A stretch of 64,000 bases of DNA, from the NCBI GenBank assembly GCA_023213395.1, contig CM041465.1, positions 9,796,001 to 9,860,000 on the forward strand, given 5' to 3'. Shown here one piece after another: positions 35,010 to 46,989 of the stretch. Under the pieces are notes generated by a model that made no database searches, was not told where the DNA came from, and worked only from the letters and a program-made list of their open reading frames with translations. Positions within the stretch are counted from its first letter, which is position 1, and every line of letters begins with the position of its first letter. The position numbers were made by a program, and so were the translations under genes. The DNA comes from Cycas panzhihuaensis (Eukaryota; Cycadophyta).

Positions 35010-35426
35010 CTAAAAAGATGAAATTCAACTAAAATAATCATTAAAAATAGAGGAAATAAGAGCATTAGCTTCAAAATTAAGGGAATGAACTATATGTTGA
35101 ATGGTAACTAAAACAAATAGGGGCAATACTGATAAAACCTAATGATGTAGAAGGAGTTGTGGTGAATAAACCTGATACATCTCAACCAACTAATAAACTA
35201 TAACTTGAGACTTAGCATATATAGTAATAAGTCTAAGATAAAAGTAAGAAATACCAGATAAGGCTCCTATAATATCAAGGTATTTATCTTTATTATTGGT
35301 TTCCCTAGATATAAAAGACCCCATGGAAAGGAGAGGACTTCCTGATTGGTCATAAATCACCCAAGCAAAAGTAGACGGTCCTGGGTTTCTCCTCCTACCT
35401 CTATTGGTGAATATACTCAATGCCAT
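35010..35426 (-). pseudogene. Second RNase H of E1
   Basis: From 35426 the minus strand reads MALSIFTNRGRRRNPGPSTF, the TDGGSRGNPGPS motif with Asp changed to Asn. WVIYDQSGSPLLSMGSFI follows, then ETNNKDKY for ATNNEAEY, so the catalytic Glu is changed as well. The last block has decayed beyond recognition. Located downstream of integrase in element sense. Confidence 0.72.
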
Positions 35427-36439
35427 GAGAACAATAGGATCAAAGTTTAGAGACAATGTTCTTAATAGAGGAAGGTATGGGAATCAATCAATAAGAAGGT
35501 AGTAAATAAACAAACTTAATTCTAACTATGGTGAAGAAGAAATAAGCATCATAAGTAGGATGATTATGATCAATACTAGCAAGGTGTCAAGTAGAGTTCG
35601 ATCGTAACTAAGGCCACAGTGGATCCAAGTAGCTAGATCTAAAATTCTTGAATGAATCATCCAAATGAATGCAACCTATAGATTGATAGGTGGTAATGAA
35701 GCCATCATGCAACTTGTCCTAGATTACAAGAGGATTATAACAATATACTTTCTTTCACTTTTACACTTTTTTTATATATACTTTCACTTTCACATTTTTT
35801 ATGAGAAGAGGATCATAATCTTCCACCTAAGAAACTCTTTTACTCAACACAATAAGGATCTATCATTTTTAATGGAATCTAAAATAAAAGAGACCAATCT
35901 CCTTAAGGATTGAACCGTAAGATAAGAGGAGATCAAAATCATAGTGTCTCTAAACATGAAGGGAAGACAACAAAATGAGTATCCACTTCAAAAGATTAAT
36001 AGAGAGAACTAAGGATAATGAAAATAATTAAAGACAATAGGTGACATATGACTAAAAATGAATCCTCAAGATAATAAACTAGCAAATAAAAATATGATCT
36101 CAACCAATGACTAAATACTTAAAGCTGACAGAAGCTTTTCTCTTTACAAGATGAAAATATGATAGGGCTAGGGGCCCAAATCCTCTTTTGAGTATGAAAC
36201 TCAAAAGAGAATAAGATCCAAGTAGGATGATAGAATATATATAATCAATGCATATTCTAGAAAGAGAAAAAGACTTAAATGATTATGATTAGGATCTCTA
36301 ATAAAAACAATACAATACTCAACAAGAAATAAGAAAAGATTAGAAATCATGAGAGTTTGCCCATAGTTTTAGCTCATTAGATAAAAGAAAAGTTTTAGAG
36401 CCATAGTTTATCCTTATTACGAAGGGTACGAGTGCATGC
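35427..36439 (-). other. Spacer of E1 between integrase and second RNase H
   Basis: AT-rich, no domain; homologous to the corresponding spacers of E2 and E3. Confidence 0.5.
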
Positions 36440-37560
36440 TATTAGGCATAAAATTTTCTCAAATACTGAAAATTAATAGGCCTTTTAAATTATAATCCTT
36501 CCAATATCAAAATCTAATAAGCTATATTATCCAAACATTCAATTATTAAAAAAGGTCTTATCCACTTGGGAGAAAACTTACATTGTTTATCATGTAAATA
36601 TTTTGGATTTAAGACTTTATTGCTAACATTAAACCTCCTAGGTCTAAGATACCTATCATGTGTAGCTTGGACCCTAGTCTTGGATGCCATATTAATTTAC
36701 AAGGCTTGTAAATGAGTCTCATCTAATTTCTCAAGTTCTAAGAGACATGCTTCTCTTTGGAATTCCTCATCAGTAAACTCCTTTAATGAGACACACATGG
36801 AAGGAATATCAACCTCTAATGGAAGGATGGATTTGACACTGTAAACAAGGAAAATTTGTGTCATACCTGTGGCATTCTTGATGGAGGTCCTATAAGCCCA
36901 TAATGTTAGAAATAACTGAGAGTGGCAATCCTTGTGAGAGGCAGCAACTGTCTTAGCTAAAATCTTAACCAAGAATGTATTAAAAGCTTTTGCCTAGCCA
37001 TTTGCCTAAGGATGATAAGGGGTGGATATCCTATGAGTGATATAAAACTTACTATACAATTCACTAGCATGGGATTATAAACTAAAGTCCCATTATTTAT
37101 AATGATAACATCATCTGACACCCCAAATCTACAAATTATGTGCTAAAATATGAACGTAGCAATAAGTTTTATAGTAGAGGTGACTAATGGGATAACTTCA
37201 CTCCACTTCATAAAATATTTAGTTATGGTTAGGATAAATTTATGCCTATTAGATGATGCTAGAAAAATTTGACCAATGAGATCGAGACCCCATTAGGAAA
37301 AAGACCAAGGTGAAACTATTGACTTTATTTCTTGTGCGAGTTTACGTATCAAAGTTGTATGGGATTGGAATTTCTAATATTTTTGAATATAAGAGTGGAC
37401 ATCTTTAAATAAGGTAGGCTAATAATAACCCATATGAAGAATATCTTGAGCCATCAATCAACCATTAAAGTTCCCACCACATGTTCCTTCATGGGATTAT
37501 GTTAAGGCAACTAATGATTTATTAGGAAAGAGACACCTTAATAGAATTCCATCAAAAGAA
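36440..37560 (-). pseudogene. Integrase of E1
   Basis: Integrase joins the DNA copy to the chromosome. In element sense: HEGTCGGNFNG and MAQDILHMGYY (about 37470-37420) from the zinc-binding part, LDLIGQIF (about 37285, first Asp), then ITKYFMKWSEVIPLV. IINNGT (about 37090) stands where IIDNGT is expected, so Asp became Asn. The QANGQAEAFN block (about 37000) has lost its Glu to Lys. DCHSQLFLTLWAYRTSIKNA (36920-36860) and the chromodomain-like tail FSPKWIRPFLII...YLRKFYA (about 36570-36440) follow. This is the only full-length gypsy integrase in the window; stops and lost catalytic residues make it inactive. Confidence 0.85.
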
Positions 37561-37839
37561 CGCTTATAAAGTATGTCATTAAGTAAAAGATATTACCTGG
37601 CAATGGCTCAAATTTATCTTCTCTTCTTAGAAGTAGAAAGAGAAGGAAAGAATTAATCATAAAGATAAAATCTAATCTCTCCATACCATGGATCATCAAG
37701 AGGGACGACCTAGACATGAAGGATATGTTCATCTGGGAGGGAATCATCAATAGGGTTACTATCAAGATTAGGAAGAGGAGTATCAACCATGATCTCTGGG
37801 ATAATCATGCCCTTTTTAGATTTCCTATTAACCACTTAT
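37561..37839 (-). other. RNase H-to-integrase tether of E1
   Basis: A hydrophobic, low-complexity frame with no recognisable domain. In many Tat elements an extra RNase H sits here, but no TDGS or NEAEY motif is visible. Confidence 0.4.
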
Positions 37840-39230
37840 AAATCAAGCTCTTAAAGTAATAATGACCACTTACCTAATTGACCAATAAGGTTAGATTTAG
37901 TATAAGATCAAATTGAATAATAAGGTGGACCTTGTTCCTAAGGAGGTAGTGGAGTAACTACTTAGTAGTAAAAATTAAAGCAAAGCATTCTTTTTTAGGT
38001 AAAGGATAGTGAAGTTTAGCAGTCATAAGAGTCCTATTAATTAAATAGATAGCTCATTCATTATCAAACTTGTCTTCCTACACTGGCATTCCTACTAATG
38101 ATTCCTCTATAGATAAACTATATAGAATGAATGGTTTGTCAAACCTTGGTAGAGCAAGGATAGTTGCTAAAACCAAGGCTTGTTTTAGCTTATCGAAGGA
38201 CTCTTGAACTTGAGGAGTCCATTGTAACTCAACATCTTTCTTTAAAAGATTGGTGACAAGCTTAGCATCTAAAGTGAAATTAGTGATGAAATGTCTTAAG
38301 AAACCAAGTATACCTAGAAAATATTTAATTTGCTTTTGGCTCTTAAGATGTGGCATTTGGACAATAGCCTTAATCTTATTGGGATAAATTCTAATCCTAT
38401 CTTAAGAAATGATGTTTTCCAATATCTTTCCTAATGTAACAATAAAAATGTACTTGGAAGGGTTAAGGCATAAGCAATATTTCTTATACCTTTCAAAAAT
38501 CATTCTAAGGTCACGTAAATGATCACATCTTTTGCATGAAAGGGCAAGCATATCATCCAAATATATTGTAATGATATTCTCAATTAAGTCATGGAAAATA
38601 TACACCATAACTCTTTGATATATCACACAACATTCTTTAATCTGAATGCCATGAAATTATACATAAAGGTACACTAGGGAGTAGTAAAAGCAGTCTTATG
38701 ATGGTCACGAGATACAATAGAAACCTAATTATATCCTGAAAAGCCATCCATAAGAGATATTACCTTAAAACTAATCATCTGGTCCCAAATCTAATTAAGA
38801 ATAGGGGGAGGAAAATTATCCTTGGGACATGGATCATTAATATCATGAAAGTTAATGTAGATTTGAATTATACCATTCTTTTTTGTAATAGGAACTATGT
38901 TAGAAACCCATTGAGAATAATTAACATTCTTAATGAATCCAACACTTAGCAACTTCTCCACTTTCTATTTAATATCAAGGGAGAGGCATGGATGAATAAG
39001 ATGTTTTTTCCATTTAGGTTTAATGCTAGGAATTACCGTAATGTTGTGTTCAATAGCTTGAGAGTTAAGGCCTTACATATCTTTATAGTCCCATATGAAA
39101 GCTGAGTGGAACTCATAAAAGAGATCCTTAAACTGGGCGATCTCTTGGGGAGTACAACTAGCTCCCAACTTGATAATTCTAAGAATATCTCCCATCTCTA
39201 AGTCTATATTCAATAGTTTGTTCCATAAGC
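37840..39230 (-). pseudogene. Reverse transcriptase with attached RNase H of E1
   Basis: RT copies element RNA into DNA. In element sense: EMGDILRIIKLGASCTPQEI (about 39230-39160), DYKDM, KVEKLLSVGFIKNVNYSQWV (about 38965-38905), DGFSGYN (about 38745), HHKTAFTTP (about 38705), then a frameshift near 38640 and IYLDDMLALS (about 38555), the catalytic YVDD-like motif. LCLNPSKYIF and FLGILGFLRHFITNF (38320-38270) follow. The attached RNase H starts near FDKPFILY and continues with AIYLINRTL (about 38045) and KKECFALIF to about 37840, as in the usual gypsy RT-RNase H unit. Stops and one clear frameshift. Confidence 0.87.
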
Positions 39231-40349
39231 ATTACATTCCCTTCCTTAAAATAAGGAGGGCAGGCTCTATTAAATAAGTAGACTCCTAGGGTTATGCATG
39301 ATTAATTATGACTTTGGAGAATCCCAACTTATGATGTCCATGAGGGAAACGGGGAGATGAACCTGATAGATGCTCAACAATTGCCTCATCACTTTTAAAA
39401 TGATATAAATAGAAAAGGTTGATGACGCAAAGATTTTTATGTAGAGAAGTAGATAAAGAGAAAGGCCTGAAAGATGAAAGTGAATAAACTAAAAAGTTTA
39501 AATAGATGGGGACAAACTCAATGATTGAAGAAACATGAGAAAAGATAATAAGCCTATCAATAAACTTCTAAATTAAAGCAAAAGTTTGATTAAATTCTTG
39601 ATGATTCATACTACACCCTTGATTAGATAAAGATATTACGATGAGAGAGGCTAGGGAAAAATCCATATGAGAATGGGGAGGAAAATAAATAGTACAGATC
39701 AAATTGGCTTCCCATATTTTAATTGAGGTACTATGATTATTTTGACCTATATCAAGTAAACCCATATCTTTACCCTCTAACTCTAAGTCTGGATGATGAT
39801 GCAATAACATCTTCTTTTCATGTCTATTCAACCATGTCATAAAGAAAGACGATTGATAGAAAGATGGGGAAGCATCAACACACAAATCATATGCAACTAA
39901 AGTTGAAGAAGCACTTAGTGAAAAATTGGAAATAGGAGGAACAACTATATTTACCCCTGAGGGCAAGTATAAACTTCTAAGAAATGAGTCTAAATAGGAG
40001 AGAAAGTATTTATATCAATAAGTGTACCCATAGGTGATCATCGATGAGATACACTAGAATGAGAGGTTATTTCTTCATCAAAAGTAGAAGAGAAAACCAA
40101 AAACTGATCAGTCGAGTCCAAAGTAAAAGGAATGGATGAAGAACTTGATGACAAGGGGATAATCTCAACTAAATCCATGTCCTTTATTTCTAGATGAATA
40201 GAAGGAGGTTTGATGGTAAAGCATTGACCTAAACCAAGTGATTAAAAGAAGTACTCTGAAGAATTGGAGAATTCAACATGTTATAAAAAAGTCTGAATAA
40301 GAGGAACTGAGTGTTTAATGGGTTTTGGCTTTTTCTTGACAATTTTTAA
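39231..40349 (-). other. Protease-to-RT linker of E1
   Basis: Includes a 132-codon frame (39966-39568) with Ser/His-rich content. A homologous segment in E2 (46507-46905) retains HQELNQIF where E1 has HQEFNQTF, so this is a conserved linker rather than chance. No known domain. Confidence 0.55.
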
Positions 40350-40660
40350 TTGTCCCTTATGGATGAATCTAAGTTCACCAAAGAGAGAGAAATAAAACAT
40401 TGACATTTGGATAATCCATGGCCTAGCTAAAAGAATGTTATATTATAAGTCAAAATCAATAATAGTGAGTTCAGTAAGAACTGCCTTTTCTTCTAATATG
40501 AGAAGGAGAGTGATTTGTCCTAAGGGTACTTTCTTATTCTTATCATACCCCTGGTAAATTCACTGACATGGATAAAAAATAGAAATCTTTAAATCCTTAA
40601 TAAGATAGAGGAATTACATTGATAGATGATCCCTCATCAATAATAACTCAATTAATATTA
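40350..40660 (-). pseudogene. Protease of E1
   Basis: VIIDEGSSINVIPLS (about 40645-40600) is the aspartic protease active site with D-E-G in place of the usual D-[ST]-G. It is followed by VPLGQITL, ILLARPWIIQM and LRFIHKGQLKIV (about 40370), the block that marks the end of the protease in plant gypsy elements. Some stops. Compare VIIDKGSSINVIPL in E2. Confidence 0.8.
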
Positions 40661-41289
40661 ATATCATCTTTCACAATCTCGAATGTAAAATAGGGGTATA
40701 TCATTGGGCTTATAGGTAGAATGATTAGACAAGGGAGCTAGATTGAAATAAAGGATAGATGTGGGCAAAGAAACTACCATAAGAACTCCCAATGCATTAA
40801 ACAAGAGTTGATATGATTTAGTGTAATACTTTAATAAATTAATAACTGATATACCTACTGGAATGGTCTTTAACTCCTTAACTAAAGAGAATGATCCATC
40901 CTTTATACTAGAGGGAATGAACCTAAACCTTATGGGATGGGGGGTACTAGAGGTAAAGAGTTAGGATTCCTTGCCATCAAATCATTAGGTGATTTAGATG
41001 GACCCACACTCTTTATGATCTCCACCATGTTTATCTTTCTCTTAGTATCACCACCTTTAGGAGGTGGGCACAATTGATTGTTAGCTTTTTTTTGTTGAAG
41101 GATTAGAGGGAATAGTAGCCTTCTTCGATGAATTAGAACTTGAAGGTTTGACTTCATCATCTTGCACTTAGTTTTCCTTACCTTTATCATCTTTACTCAT
41201 TTTCTTATTATGTTGAGGTAATGGATCCTTATGGATCATTTGGTCTTAAGATAATTTAGAAGAGCAGTTTAGTTAGACATTTGTGTTTT
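40661..41289 (-). other. Gag-protease linker of E1
   Basis: Lys/Asn/Ser/Pro-rich. CPPPKGGDTKRKINMVEIIK (41070-41010) and KSVGPSKSPNDLM are shared almost residue for residue with E2 at 28040-28150. No known domain. Confidence 0.6.
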
Positions 41290-42100
41290 AAGTTATATTT
41301 TGAATGGTATGACACTCACTTCTATCATGTGCATTGTTTTGATGGTATGAGCACCATTTCATCTTTTTGAAGGGAGGAGGTAGAGGAGGATCTTATTTCT
41401 TCCTTCCTTTAATAAGATGAATAACTTTGGTCTCTTGTGAAAGCTAGCTCTAAGAATGAACATCAACATGCAATTTAGTATTGATCATGTATTCTAATGA
41501 TCTAATAGAAGAGATTAAATAATTGGAAGTGGGTTCAGGATGTAAAGCTTTTGTTATTCAAACTATTTCTTTATAAGGCATAGGTTTCCCAACCTTCTTA
41601 ATACTTGCTTAAGTTTTAAATGTTTCTAAGGCTAAGCAATGATCAACTACTTCTTCATATCTTTAATGGCCAAGTTTTAGAATTTCTAAGTGTATGTAGG
41701 GCCTCAATGCATTAGTAAATAGATCGAATAGTGGGCTAGGATCAAGACATGAGTAACAAGCATATACCTGGTCTTAAAATCTTCTAACAAAGTCCCTTGA
41801 TATCTCATCCTAGTTCTGCTTAATAGCTAATAAAGATTTAATGCCTAATTTAAATGGTCTTACCACATTAAAATAGTTGATGAGAGAGTCAACCAATAGT
41901 TAGAATGAGAGGATAGAATCTGAGGGAAAATAGTAAAACCACTTTAAGGCACTTCCTTGAAGTGAATTAGGGAATAGGCACATCATGACATAATCATATG
42001 GCATGAAATTCGTACCGACAAGTGTAAATTCCTGTATATAGAAAGTAGGATCCTAAGAAGAGTCACCAGAAAATTTAGGCAATTCAAGAAGAGATGGAGG
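41290..42100 (-). pseudogene. Gag capsid and zinc knuckle of E1
   Basis: In element sense LLELPKFSGDSS (about 42095-42060), GTNFMPYDYVMMCLFPNSLQ, LINYFNVVRPFKLGIKSLLA (about 41890-41830) and DEISRDFVRRF (about 41815-41780) form the retrotransposon gag family capsid domain. The knuckle KWCSYHQNNAHDRSEC (41350-41305) has the complete C-x2-H-x4-H-x4-C set. Stops mainly replace Trp and Gln. G1 gag (7015-6424) is clearly homologous. Confidence 0.85.
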
Positions 42101-43367
42101 CATAGGAGATAACAAAACCTCACATGGAAAAGGAGACTTCATATAATTAAGGAAAGGTCTCTTTATCCTCAACATAGTAGAGCATTAAGGTAAGGATGAT
42201 GGATGAAGAATAGATAAATGGATAGGTTGTTGTAGTTGCAGTTATTCCTATGATTATAAAACATCATGAGATAGAAAAATAGAGAGGGGATTAAACCACG
42301 CTACAGGGTTAACCATAGAGTTGGTTTGAGGTATAAGATATTGAGGGAAAATTGAGTTAAAAGTATAGAAAAGATTGGGTTGTGGAGTAGGTCTAAGAAT
42401 GTTTCAAAGCTTTTGATTGACTTAATGAAGCATAAGGGTGAGTAGAATGAGTATGAGAAACATATTTAGAAGAGGGAATCATGTTAGATGCTCTAGGAGA
42501 TAGTGGGAAAGGTCTAAAACCATAAGGCCAAGTGGTATATAATGTATGATGGGGTAATTAAGTGGTGGAAGGAATCAAATGGGAAGAGGCAATCCTAGTG
42601 GTATAAGAATGAACAGGTCATAAACTAGATGAAGTCATAACTACTTGACTAGAAGTAGGTGCATGCATATCACTAGGGTTGCCATAGGCATAAATGATAG
42701 TAGTACCCCTATGGGTGGGAGGTATGGGATGAGGAGTGTGAATATGAACTTGTTGTTTAAGAGGAGATTGACGAGGCTACGAATGAGTCAATTTTATGGT
42801 CATCCACTTCCTCTAAAGGCCAGGAATGGGATCATGATGAAGGTCTTAGTGAAGGGAGATGAGAAGGATGAGTAGACCAAATAACATCAAGTGGGGGCTC
42901 AACTTCTATTGACTCATAATCCTCACCTAAAGGATCAATACAAAGATATTATGGTAGGGATGTCATAGAATGAGTCTTTGAGTAAAATGGATCTTAGTAA
43001 CTAGGCATATGTAGTGGAGTAGAAATCCTAGTAAGAACAGACTCAAAGAATGATGAATGTGGTTGACCAGAAGGTAGTTCTTCTTATACAAAAGATGGAT
43101 CTATAAAAAAAGGGTCACTAGAGTATTGAGAGGGTTTAAAATATCCTTATTCCACTGGTATGTTATATAATCAAGTTAATTTTTTATGAGGATAAACATA
43201 AGTGTCATGCACTTAAAGTTTTGAAGATTTGACATAGGATGATGAGACTTCTTGACCAAAGTGTGAAGGGTATACTTGAGAATCTAGTGGAAGGCCTTGG
43301 AGCCTCAAAATGTGCCTAGGAGTAGGTGATATAGTTTCTATTACTTCAAAAGAAAATAAACTATATC
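42101..43367 (-). other. E1 gag N-terminal low-complexity region and leader
   Basis: In element sense the translation is rich in Pro, Ser, Thr, His and Tyr (for example HIHTPHPIPPTHRGTT near 42735), fitting a disordered gag N-terminus. An opposite-strand frame at 42645-42875 is not supported. Confidence 0.5.
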
Positions 43368-43385
43368 TCCTTAGTATGGTCACCA
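43368..43385 (-). promoter_or_regulatory. Candidate primer-binding site of E1
   Basis: Element sense TGGTGACCATACTAAGGA starts a few bases after the 5' LTR end. The TGGYGACCAT core equals that of G1. Confidence 0.5.
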
Positions 43386-43391
43386 AAAAGA

Positions 43392-45749
43392 TAGTGTCAT
43401 CTTAGGTGGACATAAACTAGATATCTCTCAATTAATAGGGTGTTTCCTTTTGTGTCAACTAGAACTGGAAGATATAAGGTTTAAGAGGACCTAAGTAACC
43501 ACCTTTGCCTAACTCCTAAGAATGAGTCTTCACCTAATTATGCCATCTAATATGTTGTGGGTCAAGAATGTGGTGAAAGGCTTGTATGTAAGGGGGATGG
43601 TAGAATCCACTAACCTACACAACTGGTTGAAGGAGTTTTAGATTCAACTCTATTCTAATAATATTTTCAATATCCTTCTTAGGGACTCCTATCCTTTGAT
43701 CTTTTTAACCTTTTGAGTTTTACTAGGATAAAGGGAAAGGGTTAAGCAAATGAAAAAAATTTCTTTCTTTTTCTCTTTTTTATTTGATGTTTTTTTTTTT
43801 TTTTTTTCTTTTTTGTATTTAACAAAATGAAACAAAATAAACAAAGGTATTCTATGAAGTAAAAAGGTCTATTCTACCTTTAACTAATCAACCAAAGAAG
43901 AACTAAAACTAGATGCATGCAATGTGCTTTTTATAATTTTTTTTCTTTTTCTTTAAAGATGAAGGATGCTAATGCAACTATGAAACTATTCTTTCAAATA
44001 TAATATGCACTCTTCACGATGAAATAAAAAGTACTAATAAAATATGCAACACACCATGCAATTTGCTTTATACAAACTTTCAAAGAAATTGACAACATGC
44101 GATGCTATTTAAAAGATTTTACTTCTTATGCATGTAATCTTTTCCTTGAATGAATGTCCTAAGATGTAAAAAGAGAGACTTCAAAGGCGTGTTACTACTA
44201 TTAACAAAGAATTTTCAGGCCATTAAAAATTACATGCAAATAAGAAAACTCAATAACAATCATCATACAAGATACTAGCTTCACAACTTTAAAGATTCTA
44301 TCTCAGTTAAGGCCTTGAATCTCCAAAAAATTTAAAACAATCAAGCATGTACTTTCTTTTCAACACTTTAAATTTTCTATGCAAAGAAAAGAAAGTTATC
44401 TTAAGAGTGAAATCAAGCAAACAATAAAACTATGGAATGAAGACTTCCTTCTTCATGCATAAATCTACCTCAAAATGGCTTCTTTCTTTCATTTGATCAA
44501 TTCTTTCCAACTTTCTCCCTTAAAATAAGTAAACGAAGAGAAAAAACAAATAAAAAGGGCTTAACCACAGCCAAACAAAGCCAAAAGGATGGAAACGTTC
44601 TTGAAATATAAACTTCTATGTAAGAATAAGAAGGGGTAGCTACATGAATAGTAGAGAGATGATTATGCCTTACCTTAGACTATTTCTTGTGAACCCTACA
44701 AAGGAATAACCTTTCAACAAGTATTTCAAGCCAAAAAATACATACAATATCACCACAATAACTAACCAAAAGAAAGAGAAAGTTCTAAGCAAAAGATAAC
44801 CTTTAGAAAATAGTAAAACAAGGAAAACTCATATATGAAAGACCTTACCAATTTAAAAGAACTTTAAGGCTAAAAACTTTGGAAGAAAACCATAAAAGTT
44901 AAAGATCAAATCATCAATAGTCAAACACTAGTGAAGTAGCAAGTTGCAACATCAAATTCTTCTCTTGATTTCACCTATAATCACCACAAAAATTAATCTT
45001 GAAGTCACAAAAATAATAGTCCTCAAAAGATCTCTAAAAATCACAAAAAATCTAACAAAAACTTGTGCAAATCACATATTTTCTCTTTATAATGAGTCAC
45101 ACAATACTATTAAGCATTTCTAAGTATTGAAGAGATAAGAATCCATCAAATCTGTGTAGTGAAATGCAAAAATCTATTGTGCTAGCCAAAATTTACATGC
45201 ATGACAATAAAAAATATAACCGATCACATTTTTATACCTACCAAAAACTTGAATTTACTCTATAAATACGACCAGTTGTATTTTTGGCAACACCAAAAAT
45301 GTGATAATTAGGGGAGTAAAAATTAGCTTATTAAAAAGCTAAAAATTAATTTTAAACATAAATTAAAGAAGAAATGGCTTTATAAATAAATAGAGAGGCC
45401 TAAAATAAGATGAAAATGACAAGCACAAGCCTAAAAATGAGTAAAACTAATAAAAATTTGGGTGAAATCAAGACTAAACTATAAAAATGATAAGTTGTAA
45501 AGGAAAAACTAGATTAAATTAATTGTAAAGAAAAGTTTTAATTCTACAGTCTTAATCATTAATGGGTGATAGTAAAATACCATCACATCATCATTCATCA
45601 TGTATCATAAAGCAAAATCAATATATTTCTTCATCAAAACATGGCCTAACTCATCATAAAATAAATCCATCATTCATTTTTCATGAAACCATACAAGAAA
45701 CATATCCAAAGTTATAATTATAAACCAAAGGCCAGGTTCTAGTGAAACA
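43392..45749 (-). repeat. 5' LTR of E1
   Basis: Partner of 28308-30654. In element sense it starts TGTTTCACTAG (45749) and ends CACTA (43392). A long T-run interrupts it near 43790. E2 protease sequence begins directly at 45750. Confidence 0.88.
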
Positions 45750-45789
45750 ACCCCAAGTAATGTTAGCTCTTACTTGATGCATTGGGAGT

Positions 45790-46200
45790 TCCTATTGTAG
45801 TCTCTTCATTTTCTTCTATATTTTCTTTTGATCTAGCTATCTTGTCTAGTCATTCTGCTCATGTATCGAATGATATATCTCCATTCTATATTGAGATTAT
45901 AAAGGATGATATTAATATTAAGCATGTTATTATTGATAAAGGATCATCTATTAATGTAATTCCTCTTTATCTTATTGAGGATTTAGAGATTTTAGTTTTT
46001 GATTCATGTGAGTGGATTTGTTAGGGATACAACAAGAATCAAAAGGTGCCCTGGATCAAGTCACTCTCCCTCTTACTTTGGAAGAAAAGATAGTCCTCAC
46101 TGAGATAACTATCATCAATCTTGACTTGGAGTATAAAATTCTTTTGGGTTTAACATTCGTTTGAGTATAACATTCTTTTGGGAACCACCTATGAGTAGAC
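45790..46200 (+). pseudogene. Protease of E2
   Basis: HVIIDKGSSINVIPLYLIED (about 45927-45990) is the active-site region with D-K-G in place of D-[ST]-G. After a stop, further residues resemble the VPL-QITL and ILLG blocks; the usual GRPW block is damaged, with a duplicated FxTFV-type piece at 46140-46175. The upstream half of this domain is on the other side of E1. Confidence 0.72.
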
Positions 46201-46989
46201 TTATTGATACAAATGCTCTCCCTCCTATTCATAATTATTTCTCACAAGTCTTATGTTTGCCCTTGGGGGCCAATGCTTTGGTTCCTTCTATAATGAGTCT
46301 TTTGTCAAGTACTCATCCAACTTTAATCATATGATGCTTTACCTCTTTTCTCTTAATCCTCTCCCTTTACTACATGGTTAAAAAGACATGAGAAGAAGAT
46401 GTTGTTGCATTAGCATCTAGGCTTAGAATTAGGTAGCAAGGGTATCAATTCACTTCATACACTATAAAGTAATCAAAGTATCCCCACTAGAGTAAGGGAA
46501 GCAAATTTGGTATCTACTGTTTCCTTTCCTTTCCATTCTTCTGTGGATCTTTCCTCATCATCTCTTGTCCTAATGTCTTTTCCTAATCCAAAATATTATT
46601 TGTATCATCAAGAACTTAATCAAATTTTTATTTCAACTTGGGAGTTCATTTATAGGCCTATTTCATTTTCTTATGTTTATTTAATTATTGAGTTTATTCC
46701 TACTTGTCCTAACTCTTTAGTTGATTCTTCTTTATGTTTTAGGCCTCTCTCTTTGTCTACTAATTTACTAAGAAACCTCCTCCTTGTTGATCTTTTCCAC
46801 CTTGATCATTTTCAGTATGACAAAGTAATTTTAGAGTATCTAGTAGGCTCATTTCCTGGTCTTCCTAATGGACATTATAAGTTAGGCTTTTCTAAGGTAA
46901 TATAGCTTGATTCACCACTACTTGATCATTCTTAACCTTAAGAAGTAGTTTCTTTAATAGAGCTTGCCCCTCATTATTTCAAAGAGGGA
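46201..46989 (+). other. Protease-to-RT linker of E2
   Basis: Contains a 132-codon open frame (46507-46905) homologous to the E1 linker frame at 39966-39568. Unknown function, no domain recognised. Confidence 0.5.

Larger units (their letters stand above)
28308..45749 (-). mobile_element. E1: complete but decayed Tat-like Ty3/gypsy element nested in E2
   Basis: LTRs at 28308-30654 and 43392-45749 bound a 12.7-kb interior. In minus sense: primer site, gag with knuckle, protease, RT, RNase H, integrase, second RNase H, then a PMD-like gene on the opposite strand, repeat arrays and the 3' LTR. Flanking E2 sequence joins smoothly across it. Candidate target duplication: TTCCC (28303-28307) and ACCCC (45750-45754), imperfect. 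By eye the two LTRs differ at about 15 percent of positions over the first 110 bases, so the insertion is old. Confidence 0.87.

Noticed and set aside
42645-42875. Plus-strand frame within E1 gag leader
   Set aside because: It is the antisense shadow of the low-complexity gag N-terminus.
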